The notes below the pieces were generated by a model, which was not told the DNA's origin, did no database searches, and was given only the letters and a program-made list of their open reading frames with translations. A DNA stretch of 64,000 nt from positions 64,033 through 128,032 of the forward strand of contig DLMI01000018.1 in the NCBI GenBank assembly GCA_002478145.1, given 5' to 3'. A program made the position numbers and the translations under genes. Source of the stretch: Acidobacteria bacterium UBA7540. GTDB taxonomy: Bacteria; Acidobacteriota; Terriglobia; UBA7540. Positions 62,991-64,000 of this stretch are shown piece by piece. Within the stretch, counting starts at the first letter, position 1, and each line of letters begins with the position of its first letter.

Positions 62991-63177
62991 GAGTGAGGAC
63001 CTGCGGAGCCGGAACATTGAACAACCCGCCCTGCGCTTAGGTTCGAGGAACCGGCAGGAGGTCAGGAGTGTGGCCCGATCCACGCTTCGCCATGCGGTGC
63101 CTCGGTCACCTGTCCAAACCAACAGAAACAAGGTTGCAACGAGCCAATCAGAACCGACCAATCGGCTACCGCATAGA

Positions 63178-63318
63178 GTGGAGGCGGGGCGTACCCCCAA
63201 GCGGCCCTACCAGAAGCCGGCGGTGCGCCACGAGCAGGTCTTTGAAACCAGGGCGCTGACCTGTGGGAAGGTGAACACCACGCAAGGATCGTGCAGATTA
63301 AGTAGAAAGAATTTATGA
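63178..63318 (+). CDS. Small Cys-containing peptide, precursor-like
   Basis: The frame encodes about 46 residues from a GTG at 63178: RPYQKPAVRHEQVFETRALT, then CGKVNTTQGSC and a basic end RLSRKNL. The pattern Y-x-K-P-x-V-R in a leader, followed by a Cys-bearing core, recalls short acidobacterial precursor-like peptides. Its stop overlaps the ATG of the next gene (ATGA), so the two are translationally coupled. The start is uncertain: a GTG at 63070 with AGGAGG nine bases upstream would give 82 residues. The function is unknown; a ribosomally made, processed peptide is one possibility. Confidence 0.45.
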   Translation: MEAGRTPKRPYQKPAVRHEQVFETRALTCGKVNTTQGSCRLSRKNL

Positions 63319-63590
63319 GCAAAGCGGTCACAGCTTGCGGTAGCACACCCCGGCAAACGCTGGGATGTGATTTGGCAGCGAAGGTGCTCTGCTCCTCGGG
63401 GAGACTGCGCCTGCGAGCCACCGGAGCCAGCATGCCGCCCGCCGTCTGGCCGGGCGATGTCCTTTCCGTGTGCAGGGGCAGTGCCAACCAGGCGCTTCCG
63501 GGCGGTATCAGATTGTTTGCCCGGCAAGGGCGCCTGTTCGCCCACCGAGTGGTCCAGAGGACAACCCACCTATTTTCACAAGCAGCTTGA
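63315..63590 (+). pseudogene. Truncated S24/S26 (signal-peptidase-like) protein
   Basis: Ninety-one residues. RLRLRATGASMPPAVWPGDV carries the Ser of the SM motif of S24/S26 peptidases, and RLFAHRVVQR matches the strand that follows. The conserved continuation with the catalytic Lys region and the rest of the fold is cut off after HRVV and replaced by QRTTHLFSQAA and a stop. The start is supported by the 4-base overlap with the upstream peptide gene. It is probably a 3' deletion or frameshift, with the aminotransferase start only 12 bases later. Confidence 0.6.
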
Positions 63591-63602
63591 CATCACCGTT
63601 AC

Positions 63603-64000
63603 ATGAGCTTCTTTGACAATTACGCACGGCATGTGAGCCGTCCCTACGTTGACTTCCTCCGTCGTTTTGGAATGGACTTTGAGGCAAGCCGTGCGAGTGG
63701 GGCTGTGGTGGAGGACCGCAGCGGCCGGAAATACATCGACTGCATCGGTGGCTACGGGAATTTGAATGTCGGCCATAACCACCCTCACGTGATCGAAGCG
63801 ATGGTACGCGCTTTGGAAGCTGGCCGACCTTTTGGCTGGCCGTTTATTTCGCAAGCCCACTGCCAATTGGCGGAAAGGCTGGCTGAACTGGCGCCGGGCG
63901 GGCTTGACTGCTGCCTGATCGTCAATAGCGGCGCGGAAGCTGTCGATAGTGCTCTCAAGCTGGCCCGACTCGCCACCGGGCGATCGGGCGTCATCTGTTG
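63603..64000 (+). CDS. Class III aminotransferase (partial, runs off the window)
   Basis: The first ~132 residues of a PLP-dependent class III aminotransferase are visible: MSFFDNYARHVSRPYVDFL, DRSGRKYIDCIGGYGNLNVG, HNHPHVIEAM, and NSGAEAVDSALKLARLATGR, where the NSGAEAV loop binds the PLP phosphate. The catalytic Lys lies beyond the window. The substrate cannot be told; the opening is like ornithine/acetylornithine or putrescine aminotransferases. No clear ribosome binding site precedes the ATG, which stands 12 bases after the truncated S24/S26 frame. Confidence 0.85.
   Translation, partial: MSFFDNYARHVSRPYVDFLRRFGMDFEASRASGAVVEDRSGRKYIDCIGGYGNLNVGHNHPHVIEAMVRALEAGRPFGWPFISQAHCQLAERLAELAPGGLDCCLIVNSGAEAVDSALKLARLATGRSGVIC

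Overview
The window looks like chromosomal DNA of a soil-type Acidobacteriota. This is an inference from several features: GC-rich DNA, very large Ig-repeat lipoproteins, ECF sigma factor plus TPR-type Ser/Thr kinase pairs, many palindromic intergenic repeats, and a short Cys-containing peptide next to an S24/S26-type peptidase. No rRNA, tRNA or CRISPR was seen.

Layout. (1) 0-3.4 kb: a minus-strand, translationally coupled operon for a ubiquitin-like protein, a CEHH-type predicted metal-binding protein in the E2 position, and a ThiF/E1-like enzyme. It converges on a gene of unknown function. (2) 4.1-10.9 kb: accessory genes at the head of a type VI secretion (T6SS) locus. These are a TssB-TssC fusion with a truncated TssC half, two different methyltransferases, and a protein with a caspase/CHAT-like dyad and a LysM domain. 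(3) 11.4-25.6 kb: the main T6SS operon tssB-tssC-hcp-tagJ-tssA-tssE-tssF-tssG-clpV-vgrG-(DUF6931-like)-PAAR, driven from a good sigma70-type promoter. (4) 26.1-39.8 kb: three transmembrane Ser/Thr kinases (one with PEGA repeats), two exported proteins, and an ECF sigma factor with a duplicated 3' end. (5) 40.1-48.9 kb: two repeat-rich surface lipoproteins with a shared C-terminal domain and duplicated flanks, then a DUF2846-like protein and a truncated gene. (6) 49.5-59.6 kb: the T6SS membrane/baseplate module tssM, tssL and two divergent tssK copies. Between the tssK copies lies a tail-anchored, proline-rich protein with a degenerate kinase N-lobe and seven copies of an E-F-T-R-x-F-type motif. 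(7) 60.4-64 kb: a rearranged region with a PP2C phosphatase fused to half of a beta-propeller protein, a short Cys peptide coupled to a truncated S24/S26 peptidase, and the start of a class III aminotransferase.

Together the core genes would build a contractile T6SS: TssBC sheath, Hcp tube, VgrG/PAAR tip, TssEFGK baseplate, TssLM membrane anchor, ClpV recycling. Several Ser/Thr kinases are encoded nearby, but no FHA-domain protein (Fha/TagH) and no TssJ are visible. The repeated EFTRxF protein is the most unusual candidate for a missing regulatory scaffold. That role is inferred and has not been shown.
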